From: Eleusine coracana subsp. coracana
Lineage: Eukaryota > Streptophyta > Magnoliopsida > Poales > Poaceae
Direction of reading: 5' to 3'
DNA length: 64,000 nucleotides
Assembly (NCBI GenBank): GCA_032690845.1
Contig: CM064420.1
Coordinates: forward strand, 61,616,707-61,680,706
Part shown: piece after piece, positions 46,525 through 58,711 of the stretch
Layout: the number at the start of each line of letters is the position of its first letter
Numbering within the stretch: the stretch's first letter is position 1
Made by a program: the position numbers and the translations under genes
Notes under the pieces: generated by a model
Seen by the model: only the letters and a program-made list of their open reading frames with translations
Database searches by the model: none
Told to the model about the DNA's origin: nothing

Positions 46525-46781
46525 TGGAGTCAAAGGGTGGCAAGAAGAAGTCTAGCAGTAGTCGTTCCTCCCTGATGTACGAAGCTCCCCTCGGCTACAG
46601 CATCGAGGACATCCGACCAGCCGGCGGCATCAAGAAGTTCTCCGCTGCTTACTCGAACGTATGTCCCAGATCAATCTGGCTTCTTATCCCTATCTTCATA
46701 CAACTCTTGTAGACAATTGGATGCTCATACTGTCAATGCTTTTTTTTTTGTCTTTTGCAGTGCGCGAGGAAGCCATCCTGA
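46524..46781 (+). CDS. Small upstream ORF of SAMDC (polyamine-responsive peptide)
   Basis: Two exons, 46524-46658 and 46761-46781, encode 51 residues: MESKGGKKKSSSSRSSLMYE, then PLGYSIEDIRPAGGIKKF and SAAYSNCARKPS. The sequence is the highly conserved plant SAMDC uORF peptide. It stalls ribosomes and represses the main ORF when spermidine or spermine is high. An intron (46659-46760) interrupts it between Asn and Cys. It ends 135 nt before the main start codon. Confidence 0.95.
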
Positions 46782-46916
46782 TAGCCCTCTCGATCCCTTC
46801 CTACTAGTTTAGAATCAATCTTCATTTCTTCCTGAACCTTTCTGGCTAGCTGCTTTCTGGTGACCAAAAGTTTTCAAGAATCTGCCTGTTGTCTTCCTTC
46901 CCCCGGCACCCAAACA

Positions 46917-48110
46917 ATGGCAGTCATGCATGCTGGTGATGTTCCCCCAGTATCTGCAATTGGGTTTGAGGGATATGAGAAGCGCCTTGAGATCAGCTTT
47001 TCTGAGGCGCCCATTTTTGCTGACCCCAATGGAAGGGGCTTGCGCATGCTCTCGCGTGCCCAGATCGACTCTGTCCTTGACCTTGCAAGGTGCACCATTG
47101 TGTCTGAGCTATCAAATGAGGAGTTCGATTCTTATCTCTTATCTGAGTCCAGCCTTTTTGTGTACCCATACAAGCTGGTGATCAAGACCTGCGGGACTAC
47201 CAAGCTTCTGCTTGCCATTCCAAGGATCCTTGAGCTTGCTGAGGAGCTCTCATTGCCACTTGCTGCTGCTAAATATTCCCGTGGGACATTCATATTCCCT
47301 GATGCACAGCCTTCTCCACACAAGAACTTTGCTGATGAGGTTGCTTTCTTGAACTGCTACTTTGGCGGACTCAAGTCTGGTGGCAATGCCTATGTGATCG
47401 GAGATCCTGCAAAACCTGGTCAGAAATGGCACATCTACTATGCCACTGAGTACCCAGAGAAGCCTGTTGTTACCCTTGAGATGTGCATGACTGGGCTCGA
47501 CAAGAAGAAAGCTTCTGTCTTCTTCAAAACCTATGCTGATGGGCACATATCGTGTGCCAAGGAGATGACCAAGCTCTCTGGTATCTCGGACATAATCCCA
47601 GAGATGGAGATATGTGACTTCGATTTTGAGCCCTGTGGCTACTCTATGAATGCCCTCCATGGCCCTTCTTTCTCTACCATTCACGTGACACCTGAGGATG
47701 GTTTCAGCTATGCTAGCTATGAGGTCATGGGCTTCAACCCGGCTTCTTTGGCTTACGGTGATCTGGTTAACAGGGTGCTAAAATGCTTTGGCCCATCTGA
47801 ATTCTCTGTTGCTGTGACCATCTTTGGTGAGCAGGTCAGTGCAAAGACCTGGGGGAAGAACCTTGATGTTGAGAGCTATGCCTGCAGCAACATGGTTGAG
47901 CAGGAATTGCCTTCTGGTGGCATGCTCATTTATCAGAGCTTCACTGCTACTGGCGAAGTACTGGTTGCGTCGCCAAGGTCTGTGATTCATAGTTTTTCTG
48001 ATGACGATGCGGAGAATGAGTCGAGGAATGGTAGTTCTGACGCCCCTCTGTGCTGGGAGGCGGATGCTGTGGAGATAGAGGGGAGGCAAGTGAAGAAGAT
48101 CAAATGCTGA
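46917..48110 (+). CDS. SAMDC: S-adenosylmethionine decarboxylase proenzyme
   Basis: One intronless main exon of 397 codons starts at the first ATG after the uORF. The enzyme makes decarboxylated AdoMet, the aminopropyl donor for spermidine and spermine synthesis in the cytosol. Family blocks: SAIGFEGYEKRLEISFSEAP, then LSRAQIDSVLDLARCTIVS and the self-processing site LSESSLFVY. Cleavage before Ser78 forms the pyruvoyl cofactor. CGTTKLLLAIPRI, KYSRGTFIFP and the PEST-like segment TGLDKKKASVFFKTYADGH follow, then DFDFEPCGYSMNA and HVTPEDGFSYASYE. The open frame extends 19 codons upstream but without an ATG. Length fits the plant family. Regulation is by the two uORFs. Confidence 0.97.
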   Translation: MAVMHAGDVPPVSAIGFEGYEKRLEISFSEAPIFADPNGRGLRMLSRAQIDSVLDLARCTIVSELSNEEFDSYLLSESSLFVYPYKLVIKTCGTTKLLLAIPRILELAEELSLPLAAAKYSRGTFIFPDAQPSPHKNFADEVAFLNCYFGGLKSGGNAYVIGDPAKPGQKWHIYYATEYPEKPVVTLEMCMTGLDKKKASVFFKTYADGHISCAKEMTKLSGISDIIPEMEICDFDFEPCGYSMNALHGPSFSTIHVTPEDGFSYASYEVMGFNPASLAYGDLVNRVLKCFGPSEFSVAVTIFGEQVSAKTWGKNLDVESYACSNMVEQELPSGGMLIYQSFTATGEVLVASPRSVIHSFSDDDAENESRNGSSDAPLCWEADAVEIEGRQVKKIKC

Positions 48111-48337
48111 TCTTGATTGTGCTATCCTGAAGAGTGAAGAGAGTTCCCGAGATAATTATGCTTTTGAACCTTCCGCTGCTCCTGTTTTGTCTCCTGTATA
48201 AAGCAGCCAGCCAGATCTTTTATATGCTTTTGTGTTTCTGAATAAGGAGCTCTGAGTGGTCAGCTTTGTCTGTCAGAATGAGCTGATGTACTGATATGGT
48301 TTGCTGTAATGTGATACTCCTATCTTATATGGATATA

Positions 48338-48343
48338 AATAAA
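48338..48343 (+). terminator. Polyadenylation signal of SAMDC
   Basis: AATAAA lies 228 nt after the stop in a TG-rich context. Confidence 0.6.
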
Positions 48344-48359
48344 GTCCTTGTTGAAGGAG

Positions 48360-49270
48360 AGTGAGTATATAATTCTTTGGCATTTGTAATCCACTGGTCT
48401 TGTTTATCGGGCCATCATACTTCGGCACATCACTCTAATATTTCGCTCATGTCGATCGAATATTTCTTTGTAGATGTTCGATCCCGCATGTTTTTGTTCT
48501 ATGCTGTGATCAATTCACGCTAGGCTAGTGACAGTGATCGGGAGGTGGGCACGTGCCACTTGCCTGGTCCTGGTGGAATCTCATTCGATCGAGATTAGGC
48601 AATTCCCGTTGTTGCTTATCTATCAGAGATTCTGAAGGATGCTACGCAAGTGTGACCCGTCAAATTGGAGGCGTGAGGCACATATGAAAGGGAACCTAAA
48701 GAAAAAAGGATATTACAAATACGTATCCAGCCCATGTGCTGGGCCCGGGCTTCGTCATCTAAGCAAACGGCAGGAAACACCAAACCCAAACACCCTTGAA
48801 AGAACCACATCGCACGCTTTAGGTTGAGCCGCAGAAACCATCCATCCCGAGAGAAGTTTCAATAACCGAATGGGACCGGTTAACCGAGGTCAGTGACCGG
48901 TTAGCCGATTGATTTTACTAGTTTGGTGATAAATTTTTAAAAATATATTTTAAAATTCTAATTATAACACTTTGGACAGTTAACCATCGGTTTTGATGGT
49001 TATCCGTTGATTTTACTGGTTTTGTTGCATGTATTTTTTTCAAATTTAAAATAAATAAATAAATTAAAACCAGTATGGACCGGCTTAATATTAACCAGGT
49101 AACCAGCCTACCGCTATTTTGTTAACCCTAGTCCCGAGAGGGACGGGATTGAGCAATAGTTGAGCATCTCTCGGTCGGCGACATGTCCCGACTCCTGAAC
49201 CCTCCTGACCATCGGTGCCCACCCCCCGACTCTTCTCCGCCCCACTCTGCTTGAGCTAGAACGAGAGTTA
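48360..49270. other. Intergenic with AT-rich repeat at about 48840-49140
   Basis: The segment contains recurring ACCGGTTAACCG / GATTTTACTGGTTT words and looks like an old repeat of unassigned type. No gene is seen. Confidence 0.4.
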
Positions 49271-50017
49271 GGCTGTCTCCAACGGGAGACCGATTCGGTG
49301 ACTCATACCTGAAAATGAGTCCAAAACGTCGAAATCACGTCTCCAACCGACGACCCATACAGAATACCCATTTTCGGAGGCGCCTCGCTCGCGACGTAAA
49401 AATGGAGCAGCTCGCTCGCGACCCAGTGCTCTCAACACGTCCCACCTCTGCTCGAGCCGCATCCCCCGGCCATCGCTGCTCCCTCCGCCAGCTCCCGCCG
49501 CCATCGCTGCTCCCGTTCGTGAGCTCCCGCCGCCGCCGAATCACCCTCTGCATCGACCGGGGAGGAGCTCGCGCACGGCCGGGGAGGAGCTCCAGGCGCG
49601 GCCGGGGAGGAGCTCGAGGGCGCGGCGACAAGGAGCTCCAGGGTGTGGCCGGGAAAGAGCTCGAGGGCGCGGCGGCGAGGAGCTCGCGCGCGCGGGGTTG
49701 AGCTCGAGGGCGCGGCGGCGCGGAGCTCCATCCTGCCGGTCGTGTCCTCCTCGCCCTTCCGTGCGACGTGGAGGCAGCGGTGGACAAAGGCGTCGCACAG
49801 GCAGGGTCACGGCAGCACGCGAGTCGTGGTCACGGTGGCGCGGGAGGCGGCCGAGGCGGCAGTGCGGGCGAGGTCGCGGTGGCGCGGGCAGGGTCACAGC
49901 GGCAAATGCGTTTGGGTTTGGGTCAGCGGTTGGAGATTGAAGTATTTGGACAGCCTATTTTCTTTCCTGTAGAGACCCATTTTATGTTTTGGGTGCTTCC
50001 TTCCGTTAGAGACAGCC
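49271..50017. mobile_element. PIF/Harbinger-like non-autonomous element with GC-rich core
   Basis: The ends GGCTGTCTCCAACGG and, reverse-complemented, GGCTGTCTCTAACGG form a 15-bp inverted repeat. The 3-bp duplication TTA flanks both sides (49268-49270 and 50018-50020), as for PIF/Harbinger. The 49550-49740 core has repeated GAGGAGCTCGAGGGCGCGGC-like units of roughly 25-30 bp. This produces long open frames on both strands with no family motifs. No transposase is present in 747 bp. Confidence 0.78.
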
Positions 50018-50386
50018 TTAGAGGTCGTTTGTGCGAAGAGTGACGCACATGTTGATGCCGCTCAAGATGATATTAACTTTCCATGGGATTTGCTGGAGAA
50101 CAAGAATTTGATCATGGATGGGAAGTAAGGACAGCAAACAAAGTACATGCTCTATGCTGCTTGTAACATCCAGATATAATACACCACATAATCACATATA
50201 ATGTCAAAAAAAAAAACAATGGGGATACTCTGGGTTTGTTCCCTGCAATGAATTCCCTGTGAGATCGAATAGATTTTTATACGTTACAACAAAAAACGAT
50301 GTCTAAGAATCGTTTTCAATCAATGTAAGAAGTATCATGATATGAATTATACGGAACGAACGTCTTCAGCTCAGAGAAAATTGTGA

Positions 50387-53300
50387 TCAGATATCTGCAG
50401 CAGTTGCTTCGGTTACCAAAGTATGCAAGCTAGTCGAAGTCGAATATGCCACAAGGGATGTTCTCTTCCTCTTGCATCCCCAGCATAACCGGCTTATTTT
50501 CCTTTTGCTTCTCAAGTTAAAAGAGACATCTATACAGTTGGTCCAGGGTAACAAATGAGTCATTGGCTTGAATATTGGGGCAGAGCTATCTTGTTGTGCA
50601 GGCAAAGTTTCATGCAACTGGCCTCGCGGTGCTGCAACTGCAGCAGCATGTTGAGTTGGATTCTTTATTTGGCTACCCAGATACCCCTGGCAATTCAATG
50701 CCCCACAGTGACATTTGACCTTCCGCCCAAAATGAACAAACCTGCCAAAATAAAGCAAGTTTTAGTTGGTCGTTCCAAATTACATTCTACATAAAATATG
50801 CTGCTGGTATTTGCTTAGGATCTCATACCTAACACTATGTCTTCTTAGCATGATATTGGTCTATCGGGAACAGAATCATTATGCTACCAGGACCAAAATG
50901 TGCTAAAGGCATTTCACCACACAAAATGGTCTGTCTATAGGTTCTTTGAAGCACACAATAGTGCAAACCAGAGCGAAGTCTAAACCCTAATATACCGGTT
51001 ATATGCTCATTCAAAAAGTTTCCTGCCCAGCAAAAGTCAAACAGTGCCTCCAAATCACAGGGCAAAAGTAGCTCCACAAAGTTAAAAAGATAAGAATAGT
51101 AAAAGAAATAAAAGCATGAAGCACCAAGGACTGAAGACCCAAGGACTAGATGACAAGACACTGCAAATGACATAACAGTGTAAGGAGACTAATGATAACT
51201 TGGTCACTTTGATGCGCCCTGCCCAAACTAGACTGCACAATCTTATCGCCTAACGTGTCATAAATCAAAAGCAATCAAAACTGATGACAAGGGAAGCACT
51301 TACAAGAGATATATTGTCTATATCACAAGAATATATATATGTTAGCTTCTTAACTAGAAAAAAACAATCCTTGGTAGGTACCTGTAATCATAAGTTAAGG
51401 GCTCTCCAACTTCGATAGAACGAGAGGTAAAAACACCAACTCTTGTCTCACCATCAACCTGCCTAGTAAAGTCATAAAGACAATCAGCACATGATATAAT
51501 GCCTGTCTTTTTGCCAAGAACAGAATGTTACCATTTTTCTAGTTTACAGTTGGGCTCACAACTGTGGTTTAGGAATCTTGAAATGTTTCCTTTAAATGTT
51601 GCATCAATTGTAAAATCTTTGCTGATTTCACACATGTAGAAGTTTTTATCACCACGCAGTTTCATATCCCAAAGCCTTTGCTCACATGTCGCATCATCAA
51701 TGACTGAAACAGTGTTGAAAAGGGGGGGAAATATATGAGACCACAATAGACAATGCATTTAGCATTTTACACATGATAACTCCCAACTCGACAAAAAAAA
51801 GCCACATTAGTTTCACTGATTTCTTAACTGACCAAGGATGGTGATTCCTTAATTCATTGAATATGGTACTGCCATTCAGCAGCACCAGGGAATTGTTGAA
51901 TTAAAAAAAAGGAAGAGTGACAAAAATAAAATAAAAATACAATGTGCTCGGTTAGCGAATAGGTATGGCTCTTATAAGCATTGACTTTTTCAGTTGGACC
52001 AACACCTATTAGGAAGTAAGAATGCCTTATAAAGATTTAATACTGTTTAGTGTTCTCCATAACAGATTGTTTACAACCAGTACAAGAATTTTTGTGAAGT
52101 TAGAACACCATATCAAGCTTTGATAAATTATTAACACTCTTCAATATTCAGTATTCTCCATAACATACTGTTAAGACTAGTAAAAGAATTCTAGTAATGC
52201 TTGAACACCTTATTAAATGGATTTTTAGTATGGAATATTGTCCATAAAATACTGTTAAGAGTAGTACTTACCAAAATTATTAGTGGAGGAGCAAAGAGCA
52301 AAATAAACACAAAGTTCAGTAATATATTTGGCTTCACAAAACATATGGGGAGATTAAAAAGGTAATGTATATCCACTAATAAAAGAAACCGATGGGGGTA
52401 AGATCGTCCCCCCCCCCCCCCCCCCCCCCCCAAAACCCTTCCCCAGCTTTCTTTTGATAGAGAAGCTCAACCTTCTCCGATCGATAAAAACCCCCGAACC
52501 CCATCACCCTATAGGGCCGCGAAGATACTTGGGTAGGACACCATTGACCGTGCTGGTGAACCAGCATATGGCAAGGATACCAAGCTCCAAAGTCGGCTTT
52601 GTCGCCACTAAATTTCAGGCTGCCAATGAGTTTTTTTTTTTTTTTAATTCCCACAAATTTGTGCACACTAGGATTTGAACCCTGGTGGGAGGCCTCAAAA
52701 CTTAAGGCACTAACCAAATGTCAGTTTGACTGCCTCCACTTATGGTAGGTGACATGGTACGATCATCTACCAAAGAACTTACTAGTTCTGTTCATTTCTG
52801 TTTCATAGAAGTTATAGGATGGCAAGATAATCTCACCTTCACCAACATACTCAATTACAAAATCACCTTTCTCTAGCGGCTCCAGTGCAACAGCACCCCA
52901 TCCACAACGATTTGTCTGTAAATAGAAGAGATTGCTGTGATTGTGATGAGACAAGTTATTGCATATTTATGCCAGTACAATATACCACAACAACTAATAC
53001 ACATCCTTTAGGAAAAGCAATCACTCGCTGCAGTAAACCAGGCCACTCTATTATCCACATGGTGGTGGAAGCACACGCAAAAGAGTCAAGAGTTTTCTTT
53101 TTCAAGCACCACAACTTAACTTCTATCCTACATCATGCCAGGTCAATTTAACACCCATATCCACTGGAACAAGGCCTAAGAGCGAAGTTAGAAAAATGTT
53201 AAAACAAAGTTGATGCCTTCGCAATTCATATTGGATAGAAGACTGACACTATGCCAACAAGTAACAATGCAGACCATATAAACTAGAATGTCTAATTAGC

Positions 53301-56300
53301 AAGTAAGCACTAGGCAAATTTGAAAACAGGAAATAAAAATAAGGAGTGAACAAATTTGAAAACAGGAAACAATAAGGAGTGAATATGCTCCTCACAAAAT
53401 CAGTTAAGGACGCGATTGAGAGAAGTACCTTTACAACTTTCAGTTTCTTATCCTTGCGAAATGGCCTGTTGGTACATAGATCTGAGCAGCGGCAATTCTT
53501 GGAACAACTCATATAAAGACCCCTGATAAATCATTGTCAAGTTTAAGCCACCATCTTGGAAGAACGTAAATCTGTATGGATTTGATACCAAATTTCTACA
53601 TTGCATGGAAGTTCATAAACAATCCAGCTAGCTGATTCAGAAATATGTCCAGAGCTTCTTCAGGGTACAAACAACCACTAGCATAGAGTGACATGAAACT
53701 GAACATGTTGTACTAAGGGACTTGCTTTTTTTTTTTTACGGGAACTTTCAATCACCACTTTGAGCCATTATATCTAGATCCAAAGGTTCATAATTATTAT
53801 ATAGATATAATCCTACAAAAGAAAAAACACAAAGTAACAAACCATCGATTGAAAGTTTTCAGTCTATTGAAAGCTAATATGTAGTACGAAACATTCTCTA
53901 AACAGCAAATAGTGACAGATTTTCTTTCGAGTCAATACTCAATAGCTGTCGGTTTAAAGTACCACTGTCAATGGATATGAGAGAGGACATCTAAACGTTT
54001 GGCATAGGTTCAAATCCTATTTAATTCAATCTAACTTCTATCTGCAAGTTTTTTTTTTAGGGCCTTCTATCTGCAAGTTTCTTGCAACCTTTAAATGCAG
54101 CATCAAGTACAGCTTACAAAAGGCAAAAACAGAGAACTATATTCTAAACTCTGTTTTACTACCCAACTATTCAATCCCCTGAATAATTTCAACAGATCAG
54201 TTCACCCCAGAATAAATTTTATGTTAACATTTGAATTTAAACTAGATCAATTTACCCCAGATGATATCATATAATCATATTATATGTTAGGCATGGACGG
54301 GAACAAATTGAGATGAAACTTTGTTTTGGGGGGGGGGGGGGGGGGGGGGGGGGATAAGATGACCGGCCGGTTAGTCAAAGGTAGTAAAATAGACATATTT
54401 GTATTCTCAATTAAAAAAAAGCATAATGTAGCTTGAGTGCTAATACAATCAGATACAACATTTAATGCCATCTCTTTTGTTCGAAATAATTCTTATTCCA
54501 TAGTTAAAACACTACAAACATTTGGAGTTTACCACAAAGTTATTGCTTTGGCCAGTTTCAAGAGTAAAATGGAATACCTGCATTCACAATCTTCTTTACA
54601 ACTAGAATCTGATCTGCAGTTCGTGCATCCCGTATCTACACGAACATTAGCACGTTTCTTCTTTATTAAATATATATCTTTTTCACTTAAGAAAATAACA
54701 ATGATTTATGATTTGTAGAAATAAAAGGCAAATAAACAGAAAACTTGTATCACTAAATGGCTACAAGAAATAGAAATCTTCATCATTTACTAAGTGTAAA
54801 TGCTTTAGGATACTGCGTTTGATAGGAGTATAGGGGGGTGGCTTATAAACAGCCTCAGCGAAATCCCTGATGGTTGAATCAATGTTGAAGTCTTCGCTAA
54901 CATATGGAAGAGGAAGCCGGCAAAAAACATCCTATCAAATAACCATGTTAGTGTAGCAATGAACAAATATTTTGTAGAAGGTACATATTGCTAAGACTAC
55001 CTGTATTGAACGAATGAAGACACGTCAACAAATCATTTTTCATGAGGTTTTATAGCTTTGAGAAATAGCCACCAATTCTTTATTTTCATACAAGCAGTTG
55101 CATTATATTGTCATATTTCATAAGGTAGTAACAACAACAACAACAAAGCCTTTAATCCCAAGCAAGTTGGGGCAGGCTAGAGATGAAACCCCGAAGAACC
55201 AAAGGACAAGAGCAAACAAACAAACAAAAGAAAGATGGCAAAGAAGAAGAGAAGCGGGAAAAGAGCAATATAAAACCAAACAAAAAATACAGAAAAGAGA
55301 GGAAATAAAAGAGAATAAGGAAAAGAAGAAAAGAGGTGGGAAAAGGGCGATATAAAACCCTTTCCCCACCTAGCTTAGTGATGTTAAAAATAGCTTAGTG
55401 ATACTAAGAAGGCAATTAAAAGGAGCTTAGTGATACTAGAATAGCTTGTATGCTGAAACATATCTAGTTTTTAAACTCTCCGGTTCCCAAGGCACATAGA
55501 ATATTCCTTTTTAGGGAAAATCTGTGAGGAAAATTGTTGTGGTGCCACTATTTTTTAAGCAGTTTGCAAACATGGTACATTTTCTCAGCTGTAAAAATTC
55601 AAAAAAAAAACATCAAAAGAGCATTCTGAAAACATATCGAGCACTATCAGTCCGAGGGTGTAGTAAAGACAGCTAAAGAAACAATAATAGAAGAAAAGAA
55701 GTCAAAAGTACACTTGTGTCAACTGTACACTAACCTCTATGCTTTTGGTCAGGCCAGCATTCTGTCACCAGCAAAACAAAGTAGTCCTGTCAGCCAACTC
55801 AACCATTACAACTATCAACAGAAGGGCATGAGGAAAGCATTGAAATAACATTGTCCAAGAATAAACTGGAAAGGTAAGTTATTCTTTAGCACTACTCTTC
55901 CAAGGATCAATAGATGAGACAAAAAAAATAGTTGGAATGTAATGGAAAAATAAGCAGGGAACTTGAAGATCTCTTATTTTGCTTGAAAATAAACCAGAGA
56001 GAAGTAAAATGCTTCTCATGACAGGAAATAGTTCATAAGAAACCAAATGCAGTTATATAAATAATATTATAGGAAATATCTGAATTTCAGAAAACAAGTC
56101 ACAGAACACAGCCCCATTTATTAAAAAGAAGGAATATATGCAACTTCAGCACATAGTTGCGCAGATTTGATTGAAACACAGGTAACACAAGGAAAATGAA
56201 GTAATTAAATTCTGTCAAGAACATTATTACAATCGCTAAGAATATTTCTCTTTATTAATTATTAAATTATACTAGAGAAGTTGCTACTGACAAGATGTGT

Positions 56301-58663
56301 CCAATTTAAGGGAAGAAGGATAGACCTCATTTTGCAGGAGCCAATCAGAAGGATGCCTCCAGCAAATTGCATTTCCTCGATCATCTTTTTGATGAATTAC
56401 TGGCCATGGTGCACATTTAGTATGTGCAGAAACTGTACAACGTCCACAACGCCAAAAGAACATTTTTTGCTTACAAACCATACAGGCCTAATAAGGGAGC
56501 AAGAAAGTTAAACGGCTGTGCATCATGGTCCAGCAATGTAACCCACACAAGTACAAGTTGAAACAAGTTCTAAGTAATAAAAACGAAATACAGGTTTAAC
56601 CTGCTGCACTGAAAGTATATACTATCTTTTTTTCAATGCATACCACTACAAAACCCAGGTTTACTGCAGATAAATATCTACGACTATCTTGCTGCAAAGC
56701 CATGTCTTCATACCATCATATATTACCATTGTATACTAATCATGACAAGCATGGCTATGAAAAGTAAATAGCTAGGCTGGTAGATATGAGCAGACTAGAA
56801 TAAAATAGGAACACTAAAATCAGAGAAATAAGGACTTCCAATATTTTCCAGTGCAAAGCAGCACATATCAAAACACACCAAATGTCAGAAAGTCGGAACT
56901 TACATGTTGAGGACACTTGAAGCTATCAGCAGTGAAGTTTGCAGTATCTTTGACTATACAGTTCAAATGGAAGTCCTCCCGACAACGACTAACTGAACAT
57001 TTTATTCCTTCTCCAGCATATATAATCTTGTAGCATGCACGACATTCAACCTGCAAAAATGAAGGTATGACTTAAGAGATTGTAAGAAGAGGAAAAGTTT
57101 GTCAAAACTGGATCACAAGTTGATAGATATGACAACCCTCCCTCTATGGTGTGAAACCTTATACAAAAAAAATTAATAACACTCGAACCAACAGATCGCC
57201 ATTGATGCTAACTAACCTTATGTCTTGGTGTGGGTAGCGGAGTTTGGATTCAAAATTGAAAACTAAAGTAAAAAAAATAGTCCCAGCAAGCAGCAATACT
57301 GTTCTATTTTCTCATACTCTATGACAAGTTCCTAAACACCCACTTTATGGTTGATTAGTGTAAAGGAAAACATCAGATTGCATGGAACACCGAAAGCCAA
57401 TGGGCAAGGTGCGATTAATCCTTAAGATGCAAATAGTACAAGTCACACGGTATGCTCCAAAATGCCGAGCTTCAACCCCACTTGTCTCAATATATAATCA
57501 CCTATATTCGCAAAAGTTCCTGAAACAAAAACTATTTGGCTTTTCATGGTATATTAGTCATATGGAGCAACAAAGGCTTAACATAGAGCATCAGTTGCCA
57601 TGATTGTTGAGCTATTAACATGAATACAATGGCAATTTTAGTGACATATATTACTACTGATTTTTATTCTTCTCATGTGACAAATATACTATCATCTCTA
57701 GCCTACACCGATTGCGCTTGGGACTAAACGATTTTGTTGTTGTTGTTGTTGTTGAACGTAAAATGACTATAACTGTAAAAACAAACATTCAAGCTGTCTA
57801 AAATGGCTTAAGGATGGGTAACTGGAGGGACTGAGAGAATAAGATGTACAGAACAAATAGCATGTTAACTTTCTATACTCGTATATTTGAAGCTTCAACC
57901 TGAACATTAGTAGCCAAAATGCTCCAGAATTTTATTATCTTAACTGCAATAATGCATTGCCATCTGAAGAATTCAAGCTACATTTTGCTTCGATCGTTTT
58001 AATGTCTCAGAAAACCAATTTCCTCAACCCACCGAAGCGTAGAGTTAGAATAGAATTGTAACCCGAAACATGCATTAGTCTAACAAAGCTGTTATTAAGC
58101 AAAATCATTACCGCCTTCGGAGCACCCGTGAGAAATGGCAGCTCGCAGTGGCGGGCAGGAATACCGGCCTCCACCTTCCTTGCCGCCCAGTCGCTCACGC
58201 AATCCTCGAGCGTCCTCGCCGGCCCCGGGGGCGGCATACGCGCGGGCGTGGGTGACGGGCCGGAGGACGGCCTCTTCCCGCCGGCGCGGCGGGCCGGCAC
58301 AGCGCCCTTGCCCTGGTTCGCGGCCGCTACGTCGAATGTGTGCACGCGGCTGCTCCACCGACATTCCTCAAGGACAACGGAATCACCTCCGCCGCCGCTT
58401 CCGGAGGCAGATGCGGGCGCGGCCGTTTCGTCGGCGGCGACATCGCCGGCTCGGTGGCCGACGAGTCCCCCACCGGCTTCGGCGGCGAGCTCGGGAAAGG
58501 GAGGAAGGTAAACGGTGCTCAGATCCGGCATGGCCGCCAGAGGGGATGGGTCGCGGCCTAGGGTTTGGAAGGCATTGCAGTTGGGCGAAGACGTGGAAAT
58601 GGACCGGACATGTGAGCTGGAGGAAGAAGATGGCCCCTGTGTCTCGCCAGATTTCGGAGCCAT
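50387..58663 (-). CDS. ASHR3: ASHR3-type PHD/SET histone-lysine methyltransferase
   Basis: Eleven exons join in frame to 614 residues: 58112-58663, 56904-57050, 56326-56487, 55735-55761 (27-nt microexon), 54814-54931, 54578-54635, 53429-53522, 52837-52915, 51532-51703, 51382-51462 and 50387-50741. The N-terminal 184 residues are Pro/Ser/Ala-rich. A cysteine/histidine-rich PHD-type region (CRACYKIIYAGEGIKC...CPQHACMVC) lies at about 187-265. The AWS cysteines are TGCTNCRSDSSCKEDCEC and CSKNCRCSDLC. The SET domain starts RCGWGAVALEPLEKGDFVIE and contains GNISRFLNHSCEPNC and GEPLTYDYR. A post-SET CHCGALNCQGYLG follows, then a basic tail. PHD plus AWS/SET is the ASHR3 (class II, H3K36-type) architecture in plants. 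An in-frame upstream ATG at 58747 lies inside an adjacent transposon. Confidence 0.9.
52408..52431 (+). repeat. C24 homopolymer (G24 in the ASHR3 transcript)
   Basis: Twenty-four uninterrupted C on the plus strand within ASHR3 intron 8. Confidence 0.9.
52631..52735 (-). mobile_element. tRNA-derived SINE-like fragment in ASHR3 intron 8
   Basis: Read on the minus strand, an A-box-like TGGTTAGTGCC (52706-52716) and a B-box GGTTCAAATCC (52671-52681) are followed by AATT and a poly-A of about 15. Spacing and order fit a Pol III SINE. Only about 105 bp are clear. Confidence 0.6.
54328..54353 (+). repeat. G26 homopolymer (C26 in the ASHR3 transcript)
   Basis: Twenty-six uninterrupted G on the plus strand within ASHR3 intron 6. 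Confidence 0.9.
55127..55190 (-). mobile_element. 3' end of a (TTG)n-tailed retroposon
   Basis: Read on the minus strand, CCCCAACTTGCTTGGGATTAA is followed by a short GGCTTT and a TTG repeat. This tail is typical of Au-SINE/RTE-like retroposons in grasses. It lies in an ASHR3 intron. Confidence 0.6.
57700..57757 (+). mobile_element. Second (TTG)n-tailed retroposon 3' end
   Basis: GCGCTTGGGACTAAACG is followed by TTTTG and six TTG units on the plus strand. It is related to the copy near 55.1 kb but in the opposite orientation, in ASHR3 intron 1. Confidence 0.6.
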
Positions 58664-58711
58664 TCTGTGGGCGAAAGAAATGAAACTGTCCCCGAACCCC
58701 AATTTTATTTT

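Noticed and set aside
49315..50043. Several 80-150 codon frames on both strands
   Set aside because: They are products of GC-rich tandem units inside the Harbinger-like element.
54000..54070. B-box-like GGTTCAAATCC followed by a T run, possible SINE or tRNA
   Set aside because: No convincing A-box and no cloverleaf; too weak to annotate as an element.
58128..58683. Plus-strand frames of 127 and 182 codons
   Set aside because: Antisense shadows of ASHR3 exon 1.
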